Origin: Mesorhizobium sp. ZC-5
GTDB taxonomy: Bacteria > Pseudomonadota > Alphaproteobacteria > Rhizobiales > Rhizobiaceae
Length of the DNA: 64,000 nucleotides
Assembly (NCBI RefSeq): GCF_025753855.1
Contig: NZ_JAOWPT010000005.1
Span: 419,391-483,390 of the forward strand
Reading direction: 5' to 3'
In this document: positions 10,382 through 18,229 of the stretch, piece after piece
How positions within the stretch are numbered: position 1 is the stretch's first letter
Layout: the number at the start of each line of letters is the position of its first letter
Made by a program: the position numbers and the translations under genes
Notes under the pieces: model-generated
Database searches by the model: none
Told to the model about the DNA's origin: nothing
The model's input: the letters and a program-made list of their open reading frames with translations, nothing else

Positions 10382-11416
10382 TTGACGGAAATTCAAGCGG
10401 ATATCCAAGTTTGTGACGACGTGCGACAGCATGTCCGAATAGCGCCTCGGTTTATTGTCGCGAAAGCCGGCGAAGGCCGCAACAGTGCATGGCGGATTGC
10501 CATCGGCTTTTCCGTCATCACGCTAATGGTCCTTTTCATCACCATCGCTGCCATCGCCGCCGGCCCATTGGTTTATCAGGGATTTTGTTCGCTCGCAGGC
10601 TGCGCGCAGCCGACGCTTTCGTATTGGGAAGCCTCCGAATTGCTGTATGAATCATTCCTCGATTCATGGCTCGGCTTCGCCCTAGCTTTATCCACGATCG
10701 GCGTCGCGTGGGCTGGCACATGGGTTGCTCTTCGCCTTGTTCACCGCAGGCGGTTGTCCAGCTTGATGGGGGTGACCGGCCGGCTTTCATGGCATGATTT
10801 CGCCAGCAGCTTTGCGGTTTGGTTCATAGTCGGCGTGTTGTCGTCAGCACTCTTTTTCGCCACGGACCCAACAGGCCGAAGGGGCGAGGTAGAACTGCTC
10901 AACTGGATCGTGGCCCTCCTGCCATTCTCCCTGTTGATCCTGGTGCAGAGTTCAGCGGAGGAGCTGGTTTTTCGCGGCTATCTCCAACAGTCGCTTGCGC
11001 AACGGTTCCCCAACTGGCTGGTTTGGGCAGTCTTGCCGACTCTGGTTTTTACGCTGCTGCACTGGGATGGCGACGCCGTGCCCTGGATGAACGCTGCCGT
11101 TCTCATCAGCATCGCAGTCTTTTCGGTGGCCATGACGCTGCTCGTCTGCGCCACGGGAAACCTTGGCGCGGCATTCGGCGCGCATTGCGCCAACAATGTC
11201 GTGGCTATTTTGTTTTTCGGCGGCGACGCAGACTTCCAATGGGCTGCGTTGTATGTAGGCCTCCCGCTGCAAGACCAGTCATGGACGCCGGCTGACGCGG
11301 TATTGATGGCAATCGCCGGGATTGTGCTCACGATAATCCCACTCGCTTTGTCGCTTCACCCGCGTTCGCCATTCAGGCTGGCAAGCAAGAAAAATATTGC
11401 CACGCCAGTTTTTTGA
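10382..11416 (+). CDS. CPBP family intramembrane glutamic protease
   Basis: The 344-residue (or shorter) multi-pass membrane protein has the three abortive-infection/CPBP motifs: EELVFRG (EExxxR), FTLLH (FxxxH) and HCANN (HxxxN), all within the C-terminal half between membrane segments. The family includes CAAX-type prenyl proteases and bacteriocin-immunity-like proteins; the substrate is unknown. The longest frame begins with TTG at 10382 without a clear Shine-Dalgarno; GTG at 10421 is an alternative. Its codon use is less GC-biased than that of gyrA, which may point to acquisition. The stop overlaps the region of the MarC reading frame's upstream extension but not its likely start. Confidence 0.8.
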   Translation: MTEIQADIQVCDDVRQHVRIAPRFIVAKAGEGRNSAWRIAIGFSVITLMVLFITIAAIAAGPLVYQGFCSLAGCAQPTLSYWEASELLYESFLDSWLGFALALSTIGVAWAGTWVALRLVHRRRLSSLMGVTGRLSWHDFASSFAVWFIVGVLSSALFFATDPTGRRGEVELLNWIVALLPFSLLILVQSSAEELVFRGYLQQSLAQRFPNWLVWAVLPTLVFTLLHWDGDAVPWMNAAVLISIAVFSVAMTLLVCATGNLGAAFGAHCANNVVAILFFGGDADFQWAALYVGLPLQDQSWTPADAVLMAIAGIVLTIIPLALSLHPRSPFRLASKKNIATPVF

Positions 11417-11487
11417 CGGTGCGGGCCAAACTTATCCGCTGGCGATTGCGTCACCCTCCGATTAGTCTGCCTGCAACGGGGTGTCTA

Positions 11488-12117
11488 ATGCCGAGCTATG
11501 ACAGCCTTTTCAATGCCTTCGTCACCATTCTCGTGACGATCGACCCGCCGGGGCTGGCGCCGCTGTTCCTGGCGGTGACGCGCGGCATGAACCGCGAGGA
11601 GCGAAAACAAGTCTCGATCCGCGCTTCGATCATCGGTTTTGGTGTGCTCGCCCTCTTTGCCGTCGCCGGTGCGTCGATCCTCTCGGTCTTCGGCATCACC
11701 CTGCCCGCCTTCCGCGTCGCCGGCGGCTTCCTGCTATTCTTCATCGCCTTCGAGATGGTCTTCGAGAAGCGCCAGGACCGGAAGGAGAAGATCTCCGACG
11801 TCGCCATCACCAGGGACCATATCCACAACGTCGCGGCGTTTCCGCTGGCGATCCCGCTGATTGCCGGGCCAGGCGCGATTTCCGCGACGGTGCTGCTGTC
11901 GGGCGGGCTTCCGACATTCGCCGGTCAGGCAGCACTCGTCGCCATCATCTTCGTCTGCCTGGCGCTCACCTATCTGGTGTTCCTGCTCGCCGAGCGGGTC
12001 GACAGGATTCTCGGCCAGACCGGCCGCTCGATCCTGACCCGGCTGCTCGGGGTGATCCTCGCAGCACTGGCCGTGCAGTTCGTCGCCGACGGCATCAAGG
12101 CGCTGATGGCGGCATAG
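11488..12117 (+). CDS. MarC family integral membrane protein
   Basis: A 209-residue protein with six hydrophobic segments and the MarC features VTIDPPGLAPLFLAVTRG near the N-terminus and PLAIPLIAGPGAISA in the middle. The family (UPF0056) is widespread; its transport substrate is not established, and the old link to antibiotic resistance has been withdrawn. I chose ATG 11488 (MPSYDSLFNAF), matching the usual family length; a longer frame from 11413 adds an unlikely Arg-rich leader. Confidence 0.9.
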   Translation: MPSYDSLFNAFVTILVTIDPPGLAPLFLAVTRGMNREERKQVSIRASIIGFGVLALFAVAGASILSVFGITLPAFRVAGGFLLFFIAFEMVFEKRQDRKEKISDVAITRDHIHNVAAFPLAIPLIAGPGAISATVLLSGGLPTFAGQAALVAIIFVCLALTYLVFLLAERVDRILGQTGRSILTRLLGVILAALAVQFVADGIKALMAA

Positions 12118-12128
12118 ACCGGCGACAC

Positions 12129-12539
12129 ATGGTTTCCGAGATCACCGCGCACCGCCGCGCCTTCTTTGCCTTCCTTGCCGAGGAATTGCCGGCGCTCAGC
12201 ACCAGGATGGAGCGCGGCAACGAGCATTCGCGCTGGCTGGCAGTCGGACCAATGCCGTTGATCGCCGTTCATTACGTCGCCAATGGCGGCGTCGGCCTGT
12301 TCGTGCGCGGCGCGCGCCGCACGAGAAGCGGGTTGATCAGGGAATATCTGTTCCCGCACCGGGAATTCCTCGCTGCGGCCCTCGCCCGCCCAAACCTGCG
12401 GCTGCGCGAGAACTTCCTTCTCGGCTCAAGCCTGCGCACCGACATGCTGGACAGGGCGAACTGGCCGCAAGCGGCGGCCTGGTTCAACCAGCAATCGCCG
12501 GTCTACGAGCAGGCATTGGCAGAACTGCAACGCCGGTAA
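12129..12539 (+). CDS. Unrecognised soluble protein of 136 residues
   Basis: No family recognised with certainty. The protein has no signal peptide or membrane segment. It has a central alternating strand pattern (SRWLAVGPMPLIAVHYVANGGVGLFVRG) and ends with DRANWPQAAAWFNQQSPVYEQAL, which recalls the C-terminal part of DUF4268-type domains (W-P...W near the end); this is a weak resemblance. It begins 11 bases after marC on the same strand, so it is probably co-transcribed. Codon use is typical of the genome. Confidence 0.6.
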   Translation: MVSEITAHRRAFFAFLAEELPALSTRMERGNEHSRWLAVGPMPLIAVHYVANGGVGLFVRGARRTRSGLIREYLFPHREFLAAALARPNLRLRENFLLGSSLRTDMLDRANWPQAAAWFNQQSPVYEQALAELQRR

Positions 12540-12641
12540 AATCAAGCCTCCTTGGCGGTCGAAAGACGCATGCCTGCCTGGACACGGTCCCGCATGTGCC
12601 GGATTCCCGCGCTGAATCGGCCGCGAGCTCCGGTCCAGGAC

Positions 12642-12669
12642 TTGACGGCATCCTGGTTTTACATAATGT
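12642..12669 (+). promoter_or_regulatory. Candidate promoter upstream of the TctC gene
   Basis: TTGACG (12642-12647) and TAATGT (12664-12669) are spaced by 16 bases. The -10 lies inside the inverted repeat at 12661-12674. The TctC start is about 300 bases downstream. Confidence 0.35.
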
Positions 12670-12674
12670 TATGT
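12661..12674. promoter_or_regulatory. Operator-like inverted repeat ACATAA-TG-TTATGT
   Basis: Perfect six-base arms (ACATAA / TTATGT) are separated by two bases and overlap the candidate -10. The geometry fits a dimeric repressor such as a GntR-family protein; no regulator gene is adjacent. Confidence 0.4.
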
Positions 12675-12687
12675 CTTTACGGAGTGC

Positions 12688-12804
12688 TTATGGACGGGCT
12701 CCGGCGGCGAGTGCGATCCGGGCGCCTTCGCCATAGCGCGCAACGAAGTCATGGGCGCGGTGGATATCTTCGATTGGTTGGCCACACAGGCCGGCAAACC
12801 ACGC
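12688..12804 (-). pseudogene. 3' remnant of an unidentified gene
   Basis: On the minus strand a frame with strongly genome-typical third positions ends at TAA 12690-12688 and reads FAGLCGQPIEDIHRAHDFVA followed by a further 15 residues ending GARP. Upstream of about 12804 the good coding character stops or changes frame, and the divergent TctC gene begins soon after, so the rest of the gene is missing. I could not name the family. The remnant fills much of the 428-base gap between the 136-residue gene and TctC. Confidence 0.45.
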
Positions 12805-12967
12805 ATGTGGCGCCGGACGACGGCTGCGCGTTTGAATTCCGGGAATACGCCGATCCAGGCGCCTTCAACAAGGTCGCCTGTGAGCCAAGCGCCGGCCCCG
12901 AGCCCTCCAAGGAAGGCCGGGAGACAACGGCGGAACGAAACGAAACAAGATCTGGAGGAGCGACAAG

Positions 12968-13960
12968 ATGAAAAGACGGACATTCCTTTCCGCGGCGCTG
13001 ATGGCTGCCGGACTGACGGCCACCGCGATCGTGCCGGCCGCGGCCCAGGACAACTACCCGGAGCGCGAGGTTATCGTCGTTGTGCCGTGGGCGGCAGGGG
13101 GCGGCGCCGATGTCGGCGCGCGCATCATCTTCGATGCCCTCAGCAAGAAGTTCGGCAAGGCCTTCGTGCTCGACTTCCGGCCCGGCGCATCCGGAACCGT
13201 GGGCAGCGCGACCGTGGTGCGTGCCCCCGCCGACGGCTACATGTTGGACTTCACCTCCGGCGCTCCCCTGGTGAATGCCCTGTTCATGCCGCAGGGCGTG
13301 CCCTACGATCCGACGACCGATCTTCTGCCGGTCGCTCTCGCCACGACAACATCGACATCGATCGCGGCCAGCGCCAGCGCGCCGTTCAACACGCTGGACG
13401 AGATGGTGGCCTGGTCGAAGGCCAATCCGGGCAAGCTGAACGCGGCCGTTTCGGGCGTCGGCGGCAATGCGCATGCGGCGATTTCCCAGATCGCCTACAA
13501 GACCGGCGCCGAGATCCTGATCGTGCCCTATGGCGGCCAGGGCGCGATGGTCGCCGACATGATGGGTGGCGTCACCCATATCGGGTCGGGTTTCCCGTCG
13601 GGCTTCGAGCCGGGCGTAGAATCCGGCAAGCTGAAGTGGATCATGGTGATGCAGCCGGAGCGCGACCCGCTCTATCCGGACATTCCGTCGGTGGACGAGA
13701 GCAGTTTCAAGGGCAAGAACCTGTACAACAGCAGCTGGCTCGCTTTGTTCGCGCCGAAGGGCACGCCGCGGCCGATCATCGACACGCTGAACGCCGCGAT
13801 CAACGAGTACATTTCCAGCCCCGAGGGCAAGGAGAAGCTTGCCGGAGCGGGTTTTTCCGCGACACCCGGCACGCCGGAAGATCTCGCCAAGCGCCTCGAG
13901 GTGGAGCGCACCAACATGAAGGCCCTGATCGACGCCGGCGCCTTCAAAATGGGCGGCTGA
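12968..13960 (+). CDS. Tripartite tricarboxylate transporter substrate-binding protein (TctC/Bug family)
   Basis: The 330-residue protein has a twin-Arg-like signal start (MKRRTFLSAALMAAGLTATA, cleaved near AAAQ) and the Bug-family core: YPEREVIVVVPWAAGGGADVGAR, DFRPGASGTVGSATV, PADGYML and the C-terminal GTPEDLAKRLEVE. It binds a carboxylate or similar solute in the periplasm. GGAGGAGCGAC precedes ATG 12968. No TctA or TctB membrane genes are adjacent, so it must use membrane components encoded elsewhere or serve as a sensor; orphan Bug proteins are common. It is convergent with the nucleosidase gene. Confidence 0.93.
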   Translation: MKRRTFLSAALMAAGLTATAIVPAAAQDNYPEREVIVVVPWAAGGGADVGARIIFDALSKKFGKAFVLDFRPGASGTVGSATVVRAPADGYMLDFTSGAPLVNALFMPQGVPYDPTTDLLPVALATTTSTSIAASASAPFNTLDEMVAWSKANPGKLNAAVSGVGGNAHAAISQIAYKTGAEILIVPYGGQGAMVADMMGGVTHIGSGFPSGFEPGVESGKLKWIMVMQPERDPLYPDIPSVDESSFKGKNLYNSSWLALFAPKGTPRPIIDTLNAAINEYISSPEGKEKLAGAGFSATPGTPEDLAKRLEVERTNMKALIDAGAFKMGG

Positions 13961-13985
13961 CAAAGTCGGGGCATCGATGGAACGC

Positions 13986-14009
13986 AACGGCCGGCGCAAG
14001 CCGGCCGTT
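13986..14009. terminator. Bidirectional terminator between TctC and the nucleosidase gene
   Basis: A perfect 10-base-pair stem (AACGGCCGGC / GCCGGCCGTT) with a GCAA tetraloop lies between the two convergent genes. The following tract CGTTTC is only moderately T-rich. Confidence 0.75.
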
Positions 14010-14050
14010 CGTTTCGGGATCGGCCGAACGTACCGCATCGCCAAGGAAAG

Positions 14051-14971
14051 TCAGGGCATCTCCGCCAGCAGCGCCTTGACGACGCTCGCCGAATTTTTCG
14101 ACGCCAGCGCCATGAACGTCGCCATCTCGTTGGCGCCCTCGCCGCCGCCGGCAAGATCCGAAAGGCTGCGCACCGCCAGGAAGGGAACGCCGTTGGCGTA
14201 GGTGACATGCGCGACCGCTGCGCTCTCCATGTCCAGCACCTTTGCGCCGAAGGTTTTCAGCACATATTCGCGGAACTCGGCATTGTCGACAAAGGCCTGT
14301 CCCGAGACGCCGTTGCCGCCGACGACGATTTTCGGCGGCCGCGACAGGCACTTGTTCTCCGGCGCGCAATCCTCGAGATCGAGCTTCGCGGCGACCTTGC
14401 GCGCCGCATCGAGCAGCGCCGGATCGCTCGGAAACCAGAAGCGCGTCTCCTCCGCCTCGCCGCCCTTCCTGGCGACGCTGACGGAGCGCGGAACGATCAT
14501 GCCGTGGCCTTCGAACTGGTCCTTGGGCAGGAACGGCGGTATCTGGTAGCCGTCCGCCGTCTCGCGCGCAAAGATCGCCTCGAGATACTGGCCCCACTGG
14601 TCGGCGACCACAACGTCGCCGATGCCGAGCGCCGGATCGACGCCGCCGGCAATGCCCGAAAAGATCACTGAGGTGACGGTGAACCGGTCAAGCGCCGACT
14701 GCGTGGTCATCGCGGCGTTGACCATGCTGACGCCGCTCAGGAACAGCACGACATCCTTGCCGCCGAGTTTTCCGGTGATGAACTTGCGGCCGTTGATCGT
14801 GTGCTCGGCGCTTTCGGTCAGGTCCGCCTGCAGCGCCACCCATTCCGGCGGAAACGCCGAAACCACTGCGATGCGCGGCTTTGCGTCGAGCAGTTCCGCG
14901 CCGATCGCAGGCGGCACCGCGATTGCGACCGCAAACAGGCAGAACGCCGCAAGGCGGGCCATCAAGCTCAT
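14051..14971 (-). CDS. Exported nucleoside phosphorylase-like protein (MTA/SAH nucleosidase family)
   Basis: The 306-residue protein belongs to the purine nucleoside phosphorylase/MTAN superfamily: IAVVSAFPPEW at the strand-1 loop, VIFSGIAGGVDPALGIGDVVVAD in the middle, VLDMESAAVAHV (the purine/ribose-binding Met-Glu) and AVRSLSDLAGG with the catalytic Asp near the end. Unlike the classical 230-residue cytoplasmic MTAN it has a signal peptide (residues 1-24, ending AIGAE) and an insertion with two cysteines (LEDCAPENKCLSRPP). It probably acts on nucleosides in the periplasm (inference). It lies upstream of a convergent terminator and downstream of ssb on the same strand. Confidence 0.85.
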   Translation of the reverse strand: MSLMARLAAFCLFAVAIAVPPAIGAELLDAKPRIAVVSAFPPEWVALQADLTESAEHTINGRKFITGKLGGKDVVLFLSGVSMVNAAMTTQSALDRFTVTSVIFSGIAGGVDPALGIGDVVVADQWGQYLEAIFARETADGYQIPPFLPKDQFEGHGMIVPRSVSVARKGGEAEETRFWFPSDPALLDAARKVAAKLDLEDCAPENKCLSRPPKIVVGGNGVSGQAFVDNAEFREYVLKTFGAKVLDMESAAVAHVTYANGVPFLAVRSLSDLAGGGEGANEMATFMALASKNSASVVKALLAEMP

Positions 14972-15033
14972 GCCGGAAAACCTCCACGCCGATCCAGCAT
15001 ACCCAGGACCAGCGATGACTTTACGGTTGGATC

Positions 15034-15558
15034 TCAGAACGGAATCTCGTCGTCGAGGTCGCGCGAACCTCCACCGCCGCCGCCACGGCTACCACCGCCG
15101 CCGCCGCGATTGCCGCCGCCATAGCTGTCATTCGGGCCGGACTGGCCGAAATCCGAGCCGCGCCCGCCACCACCGCCATAGGCAACCTGGCCGCTGTCGC
15201 CGCCCTGCCCGCGCGAATCCAGCATCTGCAACTCGCCGCGGAATTTCTGCAGGACGATCTCCGTCGAATAACGCTCGACGCCGTCCTTTTCCCATTTGCG
15301 GGTCTGCAACTGGCCTTCGATGTAAACCTTCATGCCCTTTTTCAGGTACTGCTCGGCCACCTTGGCGAGATTGTCGTTGAAGATCACGACCTGATGCCAC
15401 TCGGTCTTTTCCTTGCGGTCGCCGGAGTTCTTGTCGCGCCAGCTTTCCGACGTCGCGATGCGCAGATTGACGACCGGTTCCCCGGAATTCAGCCGGCGGA
15501 TTTCCGGGTCCGCGCCCAGATTGCCCACCAGAATGACTTTGTTGACGCTACCCGCCAT
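15034..15558 (-). CDS. ssb: Single-stranded DNA-binding protein
   Basis: Binds ssDNA as a tetramer in replication, recombination and repair. The 174-residue protein has the OB fold ([48 protein letters not shown]), a long Gly/Arg linker (residues about 120-165) and the acidic tail DLDDEIPF that recruits partner proteins. A GTTC-N7-GTTC LexA box lies 124 bases upstream (15682-15696). In related rhizobia ssb is divergent from uvrA; here a sugar operon separates them. Confidence 0.97.
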   Translation of the reverse strand: MAGSVNKVILVGNLGADPEIRRLNSGEPVVNLRIATSESWRDKNSGDRKEKTEWHQVVIFNDNLAKVAEQYLKKGMKVYIEGQLQTRKWEKDGVERYSTEIVLQKFRGELQMLDSRGQGGDSGQVAYGGGGGRGSDFGQSGPNDSYGGGNRGGGGGSRGGGGGGSRDLDDEIPF

Positions 15559-15681
15559 GACACTTTCTCCGCGCTCATCCTAAACAGTCGCAAAAAAATT
15601 CCGACGGCGCACTCTATCCGATCGGCCTCGGACATGCGCCGCCGCCGTCAGAAAACGGCGCTCTGTCCACACATTGTTTTC

Positions 15682-15696
15682 GTTCCTCTTTTGTTC
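15682..15696. promoter_or_regulatory. LexA (SOS) box upstream of ssb
   Basis: GTTC-CTCTTTT-GTTC is an exact match to the alphaproteobacterial SOS box GTTC-N7-GTTC. On the minus strand the box overlaps a candidate -10 (TAGAAC) with TTGCGT 17 bases upstream, so LexA binding would block ssb transcription. Confidence 0.75.
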
Positions 15697-15739
15697 TAGT
15701 AGAGAAACCGCCCGGACGCAAGACCCTGAAACAACGAAC

Positions 15740-15758
15740 GGGCCGCCATGGGCGACCC
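15740..15758 (-). terminator. Terminator of the sugar transport operon
   Basis: On the minus strand GGGTCGCC CAT GGCGGCCC forms an eight-base stem with one mismatch, followed by GTTCGTTGTTT. It lies 32 bases past the sugar isomerase stop and before the ssb SOS box. Confidence 0.5.
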
Positions 15759-15789
15759 GCAAAAGAATTAAGGTAACAACAAGCGAAAC

Positions 15790-16584
15790 TCAGGCGTCGC
15801 CCTGCATGCGCTGCTGGAAGAAACCGAGATGCTTCTTCTGCGCGTCCAGCATGCGCTCGCGGTAGATGCCGTAGATGACGTCGGTGTCGTGCAGCGTCAC
15901 GCCTTCGATGGTCGGCGAGGCGAAGGTCGGCAGTTCGATGCCGCGGTCGGCGAGTTTCTGCGCCGTGCGCGCGATCAGCTCGTGCGCCATGATCATGGCA
16001 AGCACGGTCGACGAGCCGGCCACCGGGCGGCTCCACCCCTTCACCGGAACAATGGCGTCCTCGATCGGCGACGTCGTGTCGATGACGACATCGGCCGCGT
16101 CGGCCAGCCGCTTGCCGGAAGAGTGGCTGGCCGGCTTGTCGAGGTTGTTCTTGCTGGTGATGGCGGTGACGAACAGCCCGCGCTTCTTTGCATAGAGTGC
16201 GGCATCGATGCCCGAGGCGTTGCGGCCGCTGTGGCCGAAGATAATGATGGAATCGCCCGGGTTGAGCGGCTGGTGGTCGAGGAATTTTTCCGCGTATTTT
16301 TCCGTGCGCTCCAGCCATAGCAGTTCGCGCACGCCGCCGGCGCCGAGCACGTTGTGCCACATCACGCGCGGATCGGTGAGCGGATTGAAACCGACATAGC
16401 TGCCGTAGCGCGGGAACGCTTCCTGCACCGGCAGCACGGAATGCCCGGAACCGTAGAGATGCACCAGGCCCTGGTTCGCCAGCGTCTCGGCAAGTTTGGC
16501 CGACACGGTCTCGAATGCCGCTTCGTTGGCCGTTGCCGCGCCATCGATGAGCTTGGCGAGGCGGCTGATGTAGGATGTCGACAT
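15790..16584 (-). CDS. SIS-domain phosphosugar-binding protein, UPF0309 type
   Basis: A 264-residue protein with a single SIS domain: NQGLVHLYGSGHSVLPVQE for the phosphate-binding loop, GDSIIIFGHSGRNASGIDAA and SPIEDAIVPVKG. The pattern matches the UPF0309/COG4821 group of sugar isomerase-domain proteins, likely an aldose-ketose isomerase or amino-sugar-phosphate enzyme of the cytoplasm; the substrate is unknown. It is the last gene of the operon, 26 bases after the GntR regulator, and probably handles the sugar phosphate made by the ROK kinase (inference). Confidence 0.85.
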   Translation of the reverse strand: MSTSYISRLAKLIDGAATANEAAFETVSAKLAETLANQGLVHLYGSGHSVLPVQEAFPRYGSYVGFNPLTDPRVMWHNVLGAGGVRELLWLERTEKYAEKFLDHQPLNPGDSIIIFGHSGRNASGIDAALYAKKRGLFVTAITSKNNLDKPASHSSGKRLADAADVVIDTTSPIEDAIVPVKGWSRPVAGSSTVLAMIMAHELIARTAQKLADRGIELPTFASPTIEGVTLHDTDVIYGIYRERMLDAQKKHLGFFQQRMQGDA

Positions 16585-16610
16585 GATCTGAAATTACCTT
16601 TCGCGTTGGA

Positions 16611-17357
16611 TCAGATGTAGAGGATGGAACGGATCTCGTAGCGGTCGCCGCGCATGGTCGAGACCGTGAATTCGAACGGGCCGGCGCGGTCGAAGGCGGT
16701 GCGCGCCACCACGAAGGCCGGGCTGCCGGCCGGCAGTTGGATCAGCTCGGCGTCTTCCTGCGTGACGGTGCCCAGCCTGTAGATTTCGCGCGCCTCGACG
16801 GGAGCGATGCCGTAGCGGATTTTCAGGAACTCGTAGAGCGAGTGGATATTCCTGGCCTCTTCCAGGATGCCGGGCACCCGGCTCTCCGGCAGGTGCGCTG
16901 TCTGGATGCCGATCGGCTGGTTGTTGCCAAGCCTGAGCCGCCGCAGGCTCACCACGGGCGCGCCGGGCTCGATTTCCAGCGCCGCGGCCGCTTCGGCATC
17001 GGCGGGCACGATCTGGATGTCCAGCAGCCGCGAACCGACGTTCAGGCCGAGATTGGCCATCTCCTCGGTGAAACTGGTAAGCCCGCGCGCGCCGGCAACG
17101 ACGGTCGCCCGCCGCACGAAGGTGCCGCGCCCGTGCTCGCGGCTGAGCAGGCCGGAATCCTCGAGGTTGCGCAGCGCATGGCGGATGGTGATGCGGCTGA
17201 CCCCGAGCAGGTCGCAAAGCCGCTCCTCGTTGGGGATCTGCGCGCCGCTCGCCCATTCCCCGCTGGTGATCAGCGTGCGTATCGCCTGCTCGGCCTGGTG
17301 CCACAGCGGCTCCGGCCGGTGGCGGTTGGGCTTGGTGAAACGCGGCCGCTCGCTCAT
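16611..17357 (-). CDS. GntR family transcriptional regulator, HutC subfamily
   Basis: The 248-residue protein has an N-terminal winged helix (residues 15-80: LWHQAEQAIRTLITSGEWASG, PNEERLCDLLGVSRITIRHAL, SREHGRGTFVRR) and a C-terminal UTRA ligand-binding domain (from about residue 95, with VVSLRRLRLGNNQPIG and ending FEFTVSTMRGDRYEI). Such regulators respond to the sugar phosphate of their own pathway. ATG 17357 overlaps the ROK stop by four bases (ATGA); a longer frame to 17372 is less likely. It probably represses this operon through the palindrome upstream of the binding-protein gene. Confidence 0.93.
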   Translation of the reverse strand: MSERPRFTKPNRHRPEPLWHQAEQAIRTLITSGEWASGAQIPNEERLCDLLGVSRITIRHALRNLEDSGLLSREHGRGTFVRRATVVAGARGLTSFTEEMANLGLNVGSRLLDIQIVPADAEAAAALEIEPGAPVVSLRRLRLGNNQPIGIQTAHLPESRVPGILEEARNIHSLYEFLKIRYGIAPVEAREIYRLGTVTQEDAELIQLPAGSPAFVVARTAFDRAGPFEFTVSTMRGDRYEIRSILYI

Positions 17358-18229
17358 CGTATCCTGTCCCATTCGAGCCCCCTCGCCCCGGCGATTGCGG
17401 CACCCGTCAGGCTGGCGTTCGGTCCGAACGATCCGGCGGTGATGCGCACGCCGCGCAGATGCGGCGGCAGCTGCCGGCGCATGGCGTCCATCACCGGCGC
17501 GACCAGGACGTCCGCCGCGGCGGCAACGCCGCCCGACAGCACGACCGCCTGCGGGTCGAGCAGCGCCACGGCTCCCGCCAGGCTGACGCCCAGCGCGCGC
17601 GTCGGCGCCACCAGCGCCGATATCGCCGCGGCATTGCCTTTGCGGGCTGCCTCGACCAGCCCGAAACCGTCGCGGAAACCCACCTTTCCGCCGATCCGGT
17701 CGAGGGCGCGGCCGGAAACATGGCGCTCGAGCCAGCCGTCGCGGTCGTGGCCCGCGTCATCGAGATCGGCGCAGGCCCAGCCGAACGAACAGGCACTGCC
17801 GCTCGAACCGCGCACGATGCGCGAACCGGCAAGCACCGCCGAGCCGATCCCGGTGCCGATCGCGACGAGAAGCACATCGCTCAGGCCTTCCGCCGCGCCG
17901 GCCGTCGCCTCAGCAAGCAGCGCCAGTTGCGCGTCATGGCCGAGCCCTATCTCGACAGCGGGAAACAGCGCTGCAAGATCGACGCCATCGAGATAGGGCA
18001 GATTGGGGATCCACAGGCATGCAGTGCCGGAAACTGTGCCCGGCACCGCGATGCCCAGCAGCCGCACGCCATGATCGGCAACCAGCGCCGTGACATGCTG
18101 GCGAAACCCTTTCAGGTCCTTCGGCGCCGGCCATGTCCCGACCGGATCGAACCCGACGGGATTGCCGGGCTCGCAGAGCGCTGCCCGCAATTGCGTTCCG
18201 CCGAGGTCGATGGCGAGGATCCTGCTCAT
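17354..18229 (-). CDS. ROK family sugar kinase lacking the zinc cluster
   Basis: The 291-residue protein has the ROK ATP-binding start DLGGTQLRAAL, the catalytic Asp99 in GHDAQLALLAEA, the second phosphate loop AIGTGIGSAVLAG and the adenosine motif VVLSGGVAAAAD. The ROK signature CGCGxxGCxE is replaced by DDAGHDRDGWLE (residues 157-168), so the structural zinc site is missing while the following SGRAL is kept. It probably phosphorylates the imported sugar or amino sugar. It overlaps both the upstream permease and the downstream regulator by ATGA, so translation is coupled. Confidence 0.88.
   Translation of the reverse strand: MSRILAIDLGGTQLRAALCEPGNPVGFDPVGTWPAPKDLKGFRQHVTALVADHGVRLLGIAVPGTVSGTACLWIPNLPYLDGVDLAALFPAVEIGLGHDAQLALLAEATAGAAEGLSDVLLVAIGTGIGSAVLAGSRIVRGSSGSACSFGWACADLDDAGHDRDGWLERHVSGRALDRIGGKVGFRDGFGLVEAARKGNAAAISALVAPTRALGVSLAGAVALLDPQAVVLSGGVAAAADVLVAPVMDAMRRQLPPHLRGVRITAGSFGPNASLTGAAIAGARGLEWDRIR

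Noticed and set aside
12690-12971. A plus-strand frame whose stop overlaps the TctC start as ATGA
   Set aside because: The overlap looked like coupling, but codon use is poor and the good coding signal of this stretch is on the other strand.
15034-15220. The G-rich repeat at the ssb 3' end as a separate repeat element
   Set aside because: It is the coding sequence of the Gly/Arg linker of SSB.
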